A program made the translations under genes and the position numbers. A stretch of DNA of 64,000 nucleotides from Pseudidiomarina indica. Its GTDB lineage: Bacteria > Pseudomonadota > Gammaproteobacteria > Enterobacterales > Alteromonadaceae. The stretch lies in the NCBI RefSeq assembly GCF_900104245.1, contig NZ_FMXN01000009.1, positions 1 through 64,000 of the forward strand, written 5' to 3'. The notes under the pieces were generated by a model. The model saw only the letters and a program-made list of their open reading frames with translations. It did not search any database and had not been told where the DNA came from. This document shows, piece by piece, positions 28,571 through 40,609 of the stretch. The first letter of the stretch is position 1; the number at the start of each line of letters is the position of its first letter.

Positions 28571-29118
28571 AAGTCCTTTTTACCTCGCTGCCAGTTCCAC
28601 ATCGCATACACAACTAACATCACATAGAGAGCAAACAGGCCACTTGTTTTCTCAAATCCTTTGATGAAATACAAGTAAATGTAAACGCTATCTATGACCA
28701 GCCAATATAACCAAGTTGAGAACAATTTGCGAGTGAGCAACCAAGTTGCAAACAAACTATACACGGTGGTAAAACTATCGAGCCAAACTTGATCGGCATC
28801 GGTATAGGCCGATAACATCCAGGCACAACCACTGGCAATCAGCGCTAAAATAATAATGCTGCCCGCATGCCATTGCCACGAATAGTCCGTCCTTGTACTG
28901 GCATCCTCTCGTGCGGCCCCAAGCTGCCATTGCCACCAACCATAAGCGGCCATTCCCACGTACACCAGTTGCAACAATGCTTCCATATACAACTGCACGT
29001 TAAACATCAAGTAGGTGTAAATGGCGCAGCTTACCGCCCCCGCCAACCAGCACCAGACTGATTGACGGGCAGCAAGCCATAAATAAACCAGGGCAAACGC
29101 GATGGCCACTGTTTCCAT
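28552..29118 (-). CDS. pnuT: PnuC-family permease, probable thiamine transporter PnuT
   Basis: 188 aa from ATG 29118, which has GGGAG five bases upstream; a GTG 12 bases earlier is the alternative. About seven hydrophobic helices and the PnuC-type segment YGWWQW (near residue 60). PnuC proteins import nicotinamide riboside by facilitated diffusion; a branch controlled by TPP riboswitches, called PnuT, takes thiamine. Here the operon has the riboswitch and an outer-membrane receptor, so thiamine is the best guess. Imported vitamin would be trapped by the kinase encoded next. Confidence 0.85.
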   Translation of the reverse strand: METVAIAFALVYLWLAARQSVWCWLAGAVSCAIYTYLMFNVQLYMEALLQLVYVGMAAYGWWQWQLGAAREDASTRTDYSWQWHAGSIIILALIASGCAWMLSAYTDADQVWLDSFTTVYSLFATWLLTRKLFSTWLYWLVIDSVYIYLYFIKGFEKTSGLFALYVMLVVYAMWNWQRGKKDLCSSTG

Positions 29119-29132
29119 GAAAACTCCCACGC

Positions 29133-31205
29133 TTACATCGCGTAGTTAAAGGTGATGCCAAAACGCCGCGGTTCGCCTAACTGCACGTAAGTGTTTGGCT
29201 CGTATCCATCCCGTGGATCATTGCCAAAATAAAACCCACGAGTCGCGTAGTCTTGGTCCGTGATATTGCGTGCCCACAAGGTGATCCGCCAATCCTCTAA
29301 TTGCCAACGTACGCTGGCATGCAATAACGTATGACGATCACTGCGTGCGTTATGGGAGTCAGAAAAGTAAAAACGATCTTTACTATCCACTTGCACCGTT
29401 GCCTGCACGGTATCGCTGAGTTGCCAATGGATACCGGTATTCGCTTGATAACGAGGCGCATGAGCTTGATCTCGGCCTTCCATATCGAGGCCATCTTCGG
29501 TCACAAACCCTTCAATCTCGCTATCGAGTAACCCAAGGTGACCAAACCACGCCAGTTGCGGGGTCCATTGCCACCGGATATCTGCCTCAAGGCCCCGCGT
29601 TTTACCGGCCGCAGCATTCTCAATATAACCAATGAAGGTCTGCGCCCGGTTCACCCAGCTTTTGAGCTGCACATCATCACGGGTTTGAGTGAATAAGGCG
29701 AGATTAAGGCCCAGGGTCTCATCCGCGTTGAGATACTTATAACCGACTTCCACACTGGTTAAATATTCTGGCGCAAAGCTCGCCCGCTGTAACAAGTAAT
29801 CTTCCAGTTCAGGATTATCTTGGGCTTTCCCTAAGGCTTCTGCATTCACGCCACCAGTTTTATAGCCACGCGACCAGGTAAGATAGGCTAATTGACCATC
29901 TGCAGGAAAATAACTTAGGCTTAAACGGCCTCCTAACATGGTGTCGCGAGGCTGCACAGCAATGTTATTGCTATCCAAATAATCATTGCGATAACGCTCT
30001 AAACGAATGCCTGAGGTGAGCTGCCACGCGGTCGCTAAATATTGGGTGAGTTCGCCATACAATGCTTGCCGTTGACTCTCGTAGTCACTGATAAACCAAT
30101 CATCATTGCCGGTATCCCAATTCATAAACTGCCGACGTAACTGCTCATCACGTTGGAGCCCATACCACCCCACCACCCAGTCGGTCGTAACGCCAAATAA
30201 GTCCAGCGGACGATTGCTTAACCAACGTGCTTCAAGGCTGTGATCCGTGCGATCACGCCAGTACGCATCGCGCGACGAATATTCCCAACCTGGGGCAATC
30301 CCCACATAAGTCCAATCCTCGTCAAAGTGGTAAAGGGTGTCCGCACTCAGCACACTGTAGCTGAACTCGGCCACATAGCTGTCGGCACCGCTGTAGGTGA
30401 GCGCAAAGCGTGCCGCTTTAATGGTGGCATCATCTTCGCCCGGCTCATCCGATAGCGTGTGGCGAGTATTGTCCAATGAAAATGCGTCATAGCCATTATC
30501 TTGGCGGTATAAGTGAGCGGTGCTGCGTAACTGCCACGCTGACCCCAAGTCACTCCAAACATTCAGTCGCGCCGTCCGCTCATTCCGCGATTGTGTATCA
30601 TCGCGCTGCAAATAGGTGTTCTCGATAAAGCCATCATCGGCTTGCTGATAAATACTCAAGCGCACTCGGCCTAACGCTCCAGCGCGCCCACCCACTGCCA
30701 AACCACCTTCAACGCCCCCATAGTTGGCAACTCCCAACTGCCAGTGGCCATGAAACTCAGAATCCGGCAGAGTACTATCAAGGACCACCATGCCCGCCAT
30801 GCCATCGGCACCAAAGCGACCGCTTTGGGGGCCACGGTAGACCTCGACTTGGCTGATATCAAATAGCTGGGCGGCTTGACCTAAGCCACTGTAGTTAATG
30901 CCATCCATCAGAATCCCGACGGATGGATTGATAGGGTCAACAAATTGACTGCGTTCTCCCACTCCCCGAATTTGGATAAATCGGGCCCGTGAGCTGCCGC
31001 TCGAAAAGTTCAAGTTGGGAATACGGTTGAGCACTTCTTCCATATGAGTGCCATGGCGCTCATCAATTGCATCGCGCGTCATCACCGAAACACTGGTGGG
31101 TGCTTCATTGACGTAAGTTGCGCGGTATTGGCCTTGAACAGTAATGCGTTCAACGGATTCTTCGGTAGCAAGCGATGCTAATACGAATAAAACAGGTGAT
31201 AACAT
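29133..31205 (-). CDS. TonB-dependent receptor, probable thiamine uptake
   Basis: 690 aa. After a short signal-like N-terminus come a plug domain (VERITVQGQYRATYV, RFIQIRGVGERSQF, VEVYRGPQSGRFGADGMAG, about residues 20-140) and a 22-strand-type beta-barrel ending in the aromatic-rich LGEPRRFGITFNYAM. It should bring a scarce ligand across the outer membrane using TonB energy. The leader holds a TPP riboswitch, so thiamine or a relative is the likely ligand. ATG 31205 has GAGG nine bases upstream, next to a hairpin that may control access. First gene of the operon with the PnuT-like permease and kinase. Confidence 0.9.
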   Translation of the reverse strand: MLSPVLFVLASLATEESVERITVQGQYRATYVNEAPTSVSVMTRDAIDERHGTHMEEVLNRIPNLNFSSGSSRARFIQIRGVGERSQFVDPINPSVGILMDGINYSGLGQAAQLFDISQVEVYRGPQSGRFGADGMAGMVVLDSTLPDSEFHGHWQLGVANYGGVEGGLAVGGRAGALGRVRLSIYQQADDGFIENTYLQRDDTQSRNERTARLNVWSDLGSAWQLRSTAHLYRQDNGYDAFSLDNTRHTLSDEPGEDDATIKAARFALTYSGADSYVAEFSYSVLSADTLYHFDEDWTYVGIAPGWEYSSRDAYWRDRTDHSLEARWLSNRPLDLFGVTTDWVVGWYGLQRDEQLRRQFMNWDTGNDDWFISDYESQRQALYGELTQYLATAWQLTSGIRLERYRNDYLDSNNIAVQPRDTMLGGRLSLSYFPADGQLAYLTWSRGYKTGGVNAEALGKAQDNPELEDYLLQRASFAPEYLTSVEVGYKYLNADETLGLNLALFTQTRDDVQLKSWVNRAQTFIGYIENAAAGKTRGLEADIRWQWTPQLAWFGHLGLLDSEIEGFVTEDGLDMEGRDQAHAPRYQANTGIHWQLSDTVQATVQVDSKDRFYFSDSHNARSDRHTLLHASVRWQLEDWRITLWARNITDQDYATRGFYFGNDPRDGYEPNTYVQLGEPRRFGITFNYAM

Positions 31206-31239
31206 GGATTATTTCCTCACAGCAATTCAGAAACAATCC
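31206..31239 (-). promoter_or_regulatory. Start-region sequestering hairpin (riboswitch expression platform)
   Basis: On the minus strand GGATTGTTTC (31239-31230) pairs with GAAATAATCC (31215-31206), ten pairs with one G-U, ending directly before the receptor ATG and covering the edge of its GAGG site. The competing segment GACCGGATTG (31243-31234) can instead pair with TGATCCGGTT of the TPP aptamer (31304-31295), freeing the start. This predicts translational shut-off when TPP is bound. Confidence 0.6.
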
Positions 31240-31269
31240 GGTCGGGCAGGTTTTTTTAATGGAGTATTG

Positions 31270-31375
31270 AAGCTACCATCCCTACGCCAGTATTAACCGG
31301 ATCAGGTGCAAAGGGTTCACACAATGTGTATCTCAGCCAACAATTCAACGAATGAATTATCAGGCACCCCTTGGT
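31270..31375 (-). promoter_or_regulatory. TPP riboswitch (THI element)
   Basis: Read on the minus strand the leader shows the conserved TPP aptamer: GGGGTGCC (31370-31363), CTGAGA (31336-31331), ACCCTTTGCACCTGATCCGG and, after TTAATACTGGCG, TAGGGA (31284-31279). Order, spacing and sequence fit the thi-box. It lies about 65 bases upstream of the TonB receptor ATG and should repress the thiamine-salvage operon when TPP is plentiful. Confidence 0.95.
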
Positions 31376-31389
31376 ATTCGTGCTTAATC

Positions 31390-31395
31390 AGTATA
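31390..31395 (-). promoter_or_regulatory. Candidate -10 box of the thiamine operon
   Basis: TATACT on the minus strand, placed so that transcription would start about 7 bases later, just ahead of the riboswitch first stem. The -35 is not obvious. It sits immediately after the fre stop codon. Confidence 0.4.
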
Positions 31396-31405
31396 ACAAA
31401 GCTAA

Positions 31406-32104
31406 TTAGATAAATGCTAGTGCATCGCCGTAAAGCTGGTCGCTCGGCAATCCGCGCGTTTGAAATGCATCCCGAATGACGCGCACCATTTCAAAACGGC
31501 CAGCGACATAAATATCAGCTTTATCGAGTGCTTCCTGCTCTGCCATCACCGCCTCATGAACCAGCCCTTGAGCGCCATCCCATACTGCTGGAACCTGCTC
31601 TACCACAGGTCGATAATGGAATCGTTCTTGCGTGGCTGCCAACTCGCGCAATTGCTCATCCAAATAGAGGTCTTGTGGCTGCCGTGCCCCCCAGTACAAG
31701 GTCACCGGGCGCATTGATGAGCTCCGCAAATGGGCCTGTAAAATTGACCAGGTATAGGAAAACCCTGTGCCCCCAGCAATCAGTATAAGTGGGCGCTCAC
31801 TATCATCACGCAGCCATGCACTCCCGAGTGGCGCTTCAATTGTAACAGTGCCCTCTTCGCGCATTTTCGTGATGACTTCCATGGCATAAGGGTTCTCAGC
31901 TGTCGCTCCAATATGCAACTCGAGGGTTGTTGTGCGTGATGGGCATGAAGCGATCGAGAATGCTCGTTTGTCCTGCTCCCCCATCACCACTTGAATATAT
32001 TGACCAGCCAAGAATTCGATTGGCTCTGGCAAGGTTAACACGACTCGGTAAACCGCTGCCGTTAATGCTTCGAGGGTCGTCACCTGACACACGAATTGTT
32101 TCAT
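31406..32104 (-). CDS. fre: NAD(P)H-flavin reductase
   Basis: 232 aa from ATG 32104, matching Escherichia coli Fre (233). It reduces free FMN/FAD/riboflavin with NAD(P)H, supplying reduced flavin to other enzymes; in these bacteria fre follows ubiD, whose partner UbiX supplies prenyl-FMN. Flavin-binding RAFSIAS (about residues 46-52), NAD-binding LIAGGTGFSYTWSIL (about 107) and the C-terminal YGDALAF are visible. Lies 15 bases after ubiD and probably forms an operon with it. Confidence 0.93.
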   Translation of the reverse strand: MKQFVCQVTTLEALTAAVYRVVLTLPEPIEFLAGQYIQVVMGEQDKRAFSIASCPSRTTTLELHIGATAENPYAMEVITKMREEGTVTIEAPLGSAWLRDDSERPLILIAGGTGFSYTWSILQAHLRSSSMRPVTLYWGARQPQDLYLDEQLRELAATQERFHYRPVVEQVPAVWDGAQGLVHEAVMAEQEALDKADIYVAGRFEMVRVIRDAFQTRGLPSDQLYGDALAFI

Positions 32105-32119
32105 CACTGCACTACTTCC

Positions 32120-33586
32120 TTAAATAATATCAAGTTCGTCCCACAAGGCATCGATACGTTGCTTGACTGCTTCATCCATCACAATGGGAACACCCCATTC
32201 ACGATCGGTTTCGCCGGGCCATTTATTGGTGGCATCCATTCCCATTTTGGAGCCGAGCCCCGATACAGGTGAGGCAAAATCCAAATAATCGATGGGGGTA
32301 TTTTCAATCAATACTGTGTCCCGAGCAGGGTCCATCCGCGTGGTCATCGCCCAAATCACATCTTTCCAGTCCCGCGCGTTCACGTCGTCATCGCACACAA
32401 TCACAAATTTGGTGTACATGAATTGACGCAGGAAGCTCCACACGCCCATCATCACGCGCTTCGCATGGCCGGCATATTGCTTTTTGATGGTCACCACAGC
32501 AACGCGATAAGAGCACCCTTCTGGCGGCAGATAAAAATCAGTAATTTCTGGAAACTGCTTCTGCAATAACGGCACAAATACTTCATTCAGCGCCACGCCA
32601 AGCACCGCAGGCTCATCCGGCGGACGTCCGGTATATGTGCTGTGATAGATTGGCTGACGGCGCATGGTCACGTGGGTAACGGTGAATACGGGGAACTCGT
32701 CCACTTCGTTATAGTAACCCGTGTGATCGCCATAAGGGCCTTCTGGCGCCAGTTCATCCGGTGCAATGTAGCCTTCCAACACGATTTCAGCGTAAGCGGG
32801 AACCTGCAAATCATTACTGATGCAGGAAACAACTTCCGTTCGCCCGCCGCGCAATAAACCGGCAAAGGCATATTCTGACAAGGTATCCGGCACTGGGGTT
32901 ACAGCCCCTAAAATAGTGGCTGGATCGGCACCTAAGGCAACCGAAACAGGGAAATTTTGGCCAGGATTTTGCCGTTTCCACTCATGGAAATCGAGCGCAC
33001 CACCACGATGGGACAGCCAGCGCATAATTAATTTATTGGGGCCCAGCAATTGCTGCCGATAAATCCCTAGGTTCTGCCGCTCTTTGTGAGGGCCGCGGGT
33101 GATGGTTAAGCCCCAAGTGACCAGTGGCGCCACGTCACCCGGCCAGCAATGCTGAATCGGAAGTTTGGTTAAATCAACCTCATCCCCGGTAAAAACAACT
33201 TCTTGGCAAGGGGCCTTTTTCAACACTTTGGGCGCCATGCTCAGCACTTTTTTATAGAGCGGGAGCATTTGTAAAGCATCACGAAACCCTTTCGGCGGCT
33301 CTGGCTCTTTCAAAAATGCCAGCAGCTTCCCGACATCGCGTAGCGCATGAACCGATTCCTGTCCCATGCCTAAAGCGACCCGCTCGGGCGTTCCAAAAAG
33401 GTTAGCTAATACGGGAATATCGTGACCTTTGACGTTTTCAAACAACAACGCCGGCCCGTTCGCTTTTAGCGTGCGGTCGGCGATTTCGGTCATTTCAAGG
33501 TAGGGATCGATTTCTTGTTGGATGCGTTTTAACTCGCCACGGGCTTCTAGCTGGGCGATGAAATCGCGCAAATCTTGATATTTCAC
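32120..33586 (-). CDS. ubiD: 4-hydroxy-3-polyprenylbenzoate decarboxylase
   Basis: 488 aa from GTG 33586 ([14 protein letters not shown]); a longer upstream reading of 25 residues is basic, Cys-rich and unlike the family. UbiD decarboxylates the ubiquinone precursor using prenylated FMN. Visible: [18 protein letters not shown] with the conserved Glu of the active site, [18 protein letters not shown]-like [15 protein letters not shown] and the C-terminal [10 protein letters not shown]. Ubiquinone genes ubiE, ubiJ and ubiB are 10 kb away on the same strand. Confidence 0.95.
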   Translation of the reverse strand: MKYQDLRDFIAQLEARGELKRIQQEIDPYLEMTEIADRTLKANGPALLFENVKGHDIPVLANLFGTPERVALGMGQESVHALRDVGKLLAFLKEPEPPKGFRDALQMLPLYKKVLSMAPKVLKKAPCQEVVFTGDEVDLTKLPIQHCWPGDVAPLVTWGLTITRGPHKERQNLGIYRQQLLGPNKLIMRWLSHRGGALDFHEWKRQNPGQNFPVSVALGADPATILGAVTPVPDTLSEYAFAGLLRGGRTEVVSCISNDLQVPAYAEIVLEGYIAPDELAPEGPYGDHTGYYNEVDEFPVFTVTHVTMRRQPIYHSTYTGRPPDEPAVLGVALNEVFVPLLQKQFPEITDFYLPPEGCSYRVAVVTIKKQYAGHAKRVMMGVWSFLRQFMYTKFVIVCDDDVNARDWKDVIWAMTTRMDPARDTVLIENTPIDYLDFASPVSGLGSKMGMDATNKWPGETDREWGVPIVMDEAVKQRIDALWDELDII

Positions 33587-33614
33587 TGAAATTCTCGCTC
33601 TATGACTCACCCGA

Positions 33615-33654
33615 GCTGTTTGAGGGCAGCACCTTATGCTGACTCTCAAACAGC
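33615..33654. repeat. Long inverted repeat between rho and ubiD
   Basis: GCTGTTTGAG (33615-33624) and CTCAAACAGC (33645-33654) are a perfect 10-bp inverted pair, with a nested CAGCA/TGCTG stem (33627-33641) and a 5-base loop. The rho stop is 10 bases to the right. No U-tract follows on the minus strand, so it may be an RNA-stabilising or Rho-related 3' end rather than a classic terminator. Confidence 0.6.
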
Positions 33655-33664
33655 GTGCCACTGA

Positions 33665-34930
33665 TTAGCTCTTTTGGCGTTTCATCGCTTCAAAGAACTC
33701 ATCGTTGGTTTTGGTCATTTGTAGTTTATCAATCAGGAATTCCATCGCTTCTGTTTCGCCCATTGGATGAACAATTTTGCGCAGAATCCACATTTTCTGT
33801 AGCTCATCCTGAGTGGTCAACAGCTCTTCGCGACGCGTTCCTGAACGATTATAGTCAATGGCAGGGAACACGCGTTTTTCAGCAATCTTCCGGTTCAGGT
33901 GTAATTCCATGTTACCGGTTCCTTTAAACTCTTCGTAGATGACTTCATCCATTTTCGAGCCGGTATCAATCAATGCGGTGGCGATAATGGTTAAACTGCC
34001 GCCTTCTTCCACATTTCGAGCCGCCCCAAAGAAGCGCTTTGGTTTATGCAAGGCGTTCGCATCCACACCCCCGGTCAATACTTTACCGGAGCTTGGAATC
34101 ACGGTGTTATAAGCCCGTGCTAAACGCGTGATTGAGTCGAGCAAAATCACCACATCTTTTTTATGTTCGACTAAGCGCTTGGCTTTTTCGATCACCATTT
34201 CGGCAACTTGGACGTGACGGCTTGCAGGTTCATCAAAGGTTGATGCAACCACTTCACCTTTAACCAAGCGTTGCATCTCGGTTACTTCTTCTGGCCGCTC
34301 ATCAATTAATAGCACCATCAGCACACATTCTGGATGGTTGGCGGCAATGGACTGGGCAATGTTCTGCAACAGTAAGGTTTTACCTGCCTTAGGGGGCGCC
34401 ACAATCAAGCCTCGCTGCCCTTTTCCAATCGGTGATGCCAAGTCAAGCACACGAGCTGTAATGTCTTCTGTCGAGCCATTACCGCGCTCCATGCGCATAC
34501 GTTCATCAGCGTGAATCGGGGTGAGGTTTTCGAAGAGGATTTTATTGCGTGAGTTTTCAGGTTTATCGTAGTTAACTTCGCGGATTTTTAGCAGGGCAAA
34601 ATAACGTTCGCCTTCTTTAGGGGGGCGAATTTTGCCAGATACCGTATCCCCGGTACGCAAGTTAAAACGACGTATTTGACTGGGTGATACGTAAATATCA
34701 TCAGGACCAGCTAGGTAAGACGAGTCAGCAGACCGCAAGAAGCCGAAGCCATCTTGTAAAATCTCGAGCACGCCATCGCCGTAAATATCTTCGCCACTTT
34801 TCGCGTGAGCTTTTAAAATAGCGAAAATAATATCTTGTTTACGCATCCGCGCCATGGACTCAAGGCCCATCTTATCTGCAAGCTGAACAAGCTCGTTGAC
34901 TGGTGTATTTTTTAATTCTGTTAGATTCAT
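33665..34930 (-). CDS. rho: Transcription termination factor Rho
   Basis: 421 aa (Escherichia coli 419), with no insertions. Hexameric RNA-dependent ATPase that pulls RNA from polymerase. N-terminal RNA-binding half with [12 protein letters not shown] and [13 protein letters not shown]; Walker A PPKAGKT near residue 180; Walker [18 protein letters not shown]-loop and R-loop region in [30 protein letters not shown] 34930 follows a 227-base leader after trxA, the same trxA-rho linkage as in enterobacteria. Confidence 0.98.
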   Translation of the reverse strand: MNLTELKNTPVNELVQLADKMGLESMARMRKQDIIFAILKAHAKSGEDIYGDGVLEILQDGFGFLRSADSSYLAGPDDIYVSPSQIRRFNLRTGDTVSGKIRPPKEGERYFALLKIREVNYDKPENSRNKILFENLTPIHADERMRMERGNGSTEDITARVLDLASPIGKGQRGLIVAPPKAGKTLLLQNIAQSIAANHPECVLMVLLIDERPEEVTEMQRLVKGEVVASTFDEPASRHVQVAEMVIEKAKRLVEHKKDVVILLDSITRLARAYNTVIPSSGKVLTGGVDANALHKPKRFFGAARNVEEGGSLTIIATALIDTGSKMDEVIYEEFKGTGNMELHLNRKIAEKRVFPAIDYNRSGTRREELLTTQDELQKMWILRKIVHPMGETEAMEFLIDKLQMTKTNDEFFEAMKRQKS

Positions 34931-35157
34931 AGGGGGGTTATGACTTTTTTGGCCAATGGAAATAGTTACAATAATTCGTTTAAAATCAGTCGGATTGACT
35001 ACATGGTTACCGGAAGGCTGGTATCCTGAAGAAAAGTTACGCTAAGAAAAGTAACACTTTAAACGAAAAACGTCCAGTTTTTCAGCATAAATTCTGTGAA
35101 AGCTTAGCAAAGGTTGCTGAAGATCAGCTTCAACAACCTGCTAATTCATCGAGGCGC
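34931..35157 (-). promoter_or_regulatory. rho leader region
   Basis: 227 bases without a gene between trxA and rho. In Escherichia coli the equivalent leader mediates Rho autoregulation by attenuation. Here I see one inverted repeat just after trxA (listed separately), followed by AT-rich sequence containing several short C-rich minus-strand patches, but no open reading frame with a ribosome site that would match a leader peptide. Autoregulation is inferred from the conserved arrangement. Confidence 0.4.
35111..35139 (-). terminator. Hairpin after trxA (terminator or attenuator)
   Basis: AGGTTGCTGAAG (35111-35122) and CTTCAACAACCT (35128-35139) form a 12-pair stem with one mismatch and a 5-base loop, 18 bases after the trxA stop. 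On the minus strand it is followed by TTTGCT, a weak U-tract, so partial termination between trxA and rho is plausible. Confidence 0.55.
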
Positions 35158-35484
35158 TTAGAGATATTGATCAATAAACTCAGCTAACTGAGTTTTTGAT
35201 AATGCACCTACTTTGGTTCCCACTAATTCACCGTTTTTGAACATTAACAGCGTTGGAATGCCACGAATGTTGTACTTAGGTGGTGTTTGATTGTTGTGGT
35301 CGACGTTCAGTTTACCGACAGTAAGACGATCCCCATATTCGTTGGCAATGTCGTCCAAGATGGGGGCAATCATTTTACATGGCCCACACCATTCGGCCCA
35401 AAAATCTACCAACACTGGTTTCTCTGAATTGAGAACATCGCTCTCAAAACTTTCATCAGTTAGCTGAACAATTTTGTCACTCAT
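35158..35484 (-). CDS. trxA: Thioredoxin 1
   Basis: 108 aa, standard length. General disulfide reductase of the cytoplasm with the redox site WCGPC (Cys33, Cys36), preceded by the buried Asp in LVDFWAEW and followed by the cis-proline in [10 protein letters not shown]. The start ATG has a GGAGAT-type site upstream. Divergent from rhlB across 88 bases holding a perfect inverted repeat. Confidence 0.98.
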   Translation of the reverse strand: MSDKIVQLTDESFESDVLNSEKPVLVDFWAEWCGPCKMIAPILDDIANEYGDRLTVGKLNVDHNNQTPPKYNIRGIPTLLMFKNGELVGTKVGALSKTQLAEFIDQYL

Positions 35485-35510
35485 GATAATCTCCGCTGCT
35501 GAATACGCGT

Positions 35511-35534
35511 GAAATAATAAAACCCTATTATTTC
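35511..35534. promoter_or_regulatory. Perfect inverted repeat in the trxA/rhlB divergent promoter region
   Basis: GAAATAATA (35511-35519), six-base spacer, TATTATTTC (35526-35534). The arms are exact over 9 bp. Each arm also reads like a -10 box (TATTAT) for one direction, so this could be a pair of back-to-back promoters or a shared operator. Confidence 0.45.
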
Positions 35535-35572
35535 TGTTTTTGAATGTTAGCGCAAACTGATATGCTTACGCC

Positions 35573-36841
35573 ATGAGTAAAACACACTTAACAGAGACAC
35601 GCTTCGCCGATCTCGACCTGCACCCGCAGGTATTGTCCGCACTGGAAAGTGCTGGATTTGAATATTGTACACCGATTCAAGCATTGAGCTTACCGATTGC
35701 GTTAATCGGAAAAGACGTTGCTGGACAAGCACAAACAGGCACCGGCAAAACTTTGGCGTTTTTAGTCGCTACGTTTACCACCTTGTTGAATCGTCCGCGA
35801 ACCGGTGAACAACGTTACCCTCGGGCCATTATTATGGCGCCGACGCGTGAGCTTGCGATTCAAATTGCTCACGACGCTGAACCCTTAGCGAAACACTGTG
35901 ACATGCGTCTTGGTATTGTTTATGGGGGCGAAGGGTACGATTCCCAACGGCAACAACTGGAACAAGGGGTCGATATTTTAATTGGCACCACGGGCCGCTT
36001 GATTGACTATTATAAGCAAGGCATTTATCAACTCGATAAAATCCAAACCGTGGTACTTGATGAAGCGGATCGCATGTTTGACTTAGGCTTTATCAAAGAT
36101 ATCCGCTATATGTTCCACAAAATGCCGCCTCCCGGTGAACGGCAAAGTTTATTGTTCTCAGCAACCTTGTCACAACGCGTGCAGGAATTAGCATACGAAC
36201 ACATGAATTCCCCCACCAAAGTGGAAGTCGAACCGCTGCAAAAAACTGGGGAACGTATTTCTGAAGAACTCTTTTATCCTTCCAAGCAGGATAAAATGAA
36301 GTTATTGCTGACTCTTATTGAAGAAGACTGGCCTGATAAAGCGATTATTTTTGCCAACACCAAACATACCTGTGAAAAAGTCTTTCAATGGTTAGAAGCA
36401 GATAATCACCGCGCTGGTTTGTTGACCGGTGATGTTCCGCAGCGCAAGCGCTTGAAAATTCTCGAGCAATTCACTAACGGTGAGCTCGATTTTCTGGTCG
36501 CGACCGATGTGGCCGCCCGAGGGCTTCATATTCCAGAAGTCAGTCACGTGTATAACTATGACCTGCCGGATGATTTTGAAGATTACGTTCACCGCATTGG
36601 TCGAACCGGTCGTGCCGGCGCCAGTGGTAAAGCCATTAACTTGGCCTGCGAAGAATATGTCTATAATTTACCGGCAATTGAAGAATACATAGGACATAGC
36701 ATTCCAGTCACCAAATATGATCCAACGGCATTGTTGAGTGACCTCAAAGCGCCCGCGTATCAACGACGTTCTCGCGGGGGGCGGCGGGGTAATAACACCC
36801 CAGCAGCGCGCCGTGGTGGTCAGCGAAAACCAACGAGGTAA
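35573..36841 (+). CDS. rhlB: DEAD-box RNA helicase RhlB
   Basis: 422 aa (Escherichia coli 421). ATP-dependent RNA helicase that unwinds structured RNA for the degradosome. Q-motif in [13 protein letters not shown], Walker A AQTGTGKT (53-60), [18 protein letters not shown] (about 163-172), SATLS, and C-terminal motifs [15 protein letters not shown] and [10 protein letters not shown]. The tail is basic and Arg/Gly-rich ([11 protein letters not shown]). Followed five bases later by a Ppx/GppA gene, the same neighbour as in Escherichia coli. Confidence 0.97.
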   Translation: MSKTHLTETRFADLDLHPQVLSALESAGFEYCTPIQALSLPIALIGKDVAGQAQTGTGKTLAFLVATFTTLLNRPRTGEQRYPRAIIMAPTRELAIQIAHDAEPLAKHCDMRLGIVYGGEGYDSQRQQLEQGVDILIGTTGRLIDYYKQGIYQLDKIQTVVLDEADRMFDLGFIKDIRYMFHKMPPPGERQSLLFSATLSQRVQELAYEHMNSPTKVEVEPLQKTGERISEELFYPSKQDKMKLLLTLIEEDWPDKAIIFANTKHTCEKVFQWLEADNHRAGLLTGDVPQRKRLKILEQFTNGELDFLVATDVAARGLHIPEVSHVYNYDLPDDFEDYVHRIGRTGRAGASGKAINLACEEYVYNLPAIEEYIGHSIPVTKYDPTALLSDLKAPAYQRRSRGGRRGNNTPAARRGGQRKPTR

Positions 36842-36846
36842 TCCTT

Positions 36847-37767
36847 ATGACCCAAGACACACGCTTCGCCGCCATTGATATAGGTTCCAATAGTTTCCAT
36901 TTAATTATTGCAACGGTGACGCGTGACGGGCACTACCGTGTCTTGGGTCGCTATCGGCAAAAAGTACGCCTCGCCGATGGATTTGATCAACAATTCGTCG
37001 TGAGTGATACCGCCCTTCAGCGAGGTCGTGAGTGCCTCACCAGCTTTGCTCGATTGCTGCAAGATATTCCTTCCCACCGCATCCGCTGTGTGGCCACTGC
37101 AACCCTACGTAAAGCAGCCAATAAGAATGAACTGCTACGTGTGTTTGAAGAAGCCTTGCAGCACCCCATTGAAATTATTTCGGGTGAAGATGAAGCTCGG
37201 CTCATTTATCAAGGCGCCACACAGCATCTGCAACATACAAAACAGCCTGTGCTCGTGCTTGATATTGGCGGTGCCAGTACTGAAATTATCCTAGGAAAAG
37301 GCCCCACACCCGAACATCTTGTCAGTTTAGATATGGGCTGCGTCACCTGGCAAACACGTTATTTTGGTGACCAAATCATTCGGCCCGAAGCCTGTCAGCA
37401 AGCGATTGACGCCGCCTTGGCTGAGCTCAAACCTCATGCAGCGCCCTTTATTCAAACGTCCACACAGCGCGTTTGTGGCACCTCGGGTATTTTCCGAACC
37501 CTGTACGACATGCGCAGCCGCGATCCGGATCAACCGATGACTCGGTCTTGGTTGCATGACGTATTGCAAGCGACCTGTCGTTTAGGCCATATCGACGAAT
37601 TGAATAAGTTGGGGATTCGGCGTGACCGACAAGCGGTCTTTATGGGGGGCTTGTGTATTTTGCTGGCGTTAGTCGAAGGTCTGGAAATTCCAGAAATTGA
37701 GATTTCCGCAGGGGCGTTGCGAGAGGGCTTGCTCGCTACCGTGCTCGCCCAATCGCAATCTGCTTAA
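36847..37767 (+). CDS. gppA: Short Ppx/GppA phosphatase (exopolyphosphatase or pppGpp phosphohydrolase)
   Basis: 306 aa, containing only the two actin-like domains. Escherichia coli GppA (494) and Ppx (513) carry an added C-terminal HD-like half, which is absent here. Phosphate-binding motifs are present: AAIDIGSNSFHLIIA (about 7-21), the catalytic-Glu region IEIISGEDEARLIYQGA (about 113-130), VLDIGGASTEIILG (about 139-152). Position after rhlB matches gppA of enterobacteria, hence the symbol, but a short exopolyphosphatase activity is equally possible. spoT, the (p)ppGpp enzyme, is 18 kb away. Confidence 0.85.
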   Translation: MTQDTRFAAIDIGSNSFHLIIATVTRDGHYRVLGRYRQKVRLADGFDQQFVVSDTALQRGRECLTSFARLLQDIPSHRIRCVATATLRKAANKNELLRVFEEALQHPIEIISGEDEARLIYQGATQHLQHTKQPVLVLDIGGASTEIILGKGPTPEHLVSLDMGCVTWQTRYFGDQIIRPEACQQAIDAALAELKPHAAPFIQTSTQRVCGTSGIFRTLYDMRSRDPDQPMTRSWLHDVLQATCRLGHIDELNKLGIRRDRQAVFMGGLCILLALVEGLEIPEIEISAGALREGLLATVLAQSQSA

Positions 37768-37789
37768 CCTAGTTAACTAACGGCCGCGA

Positions 37790-40602
<2,813 letters not shown>

Positions 40603-40609
40603 AACGCCT

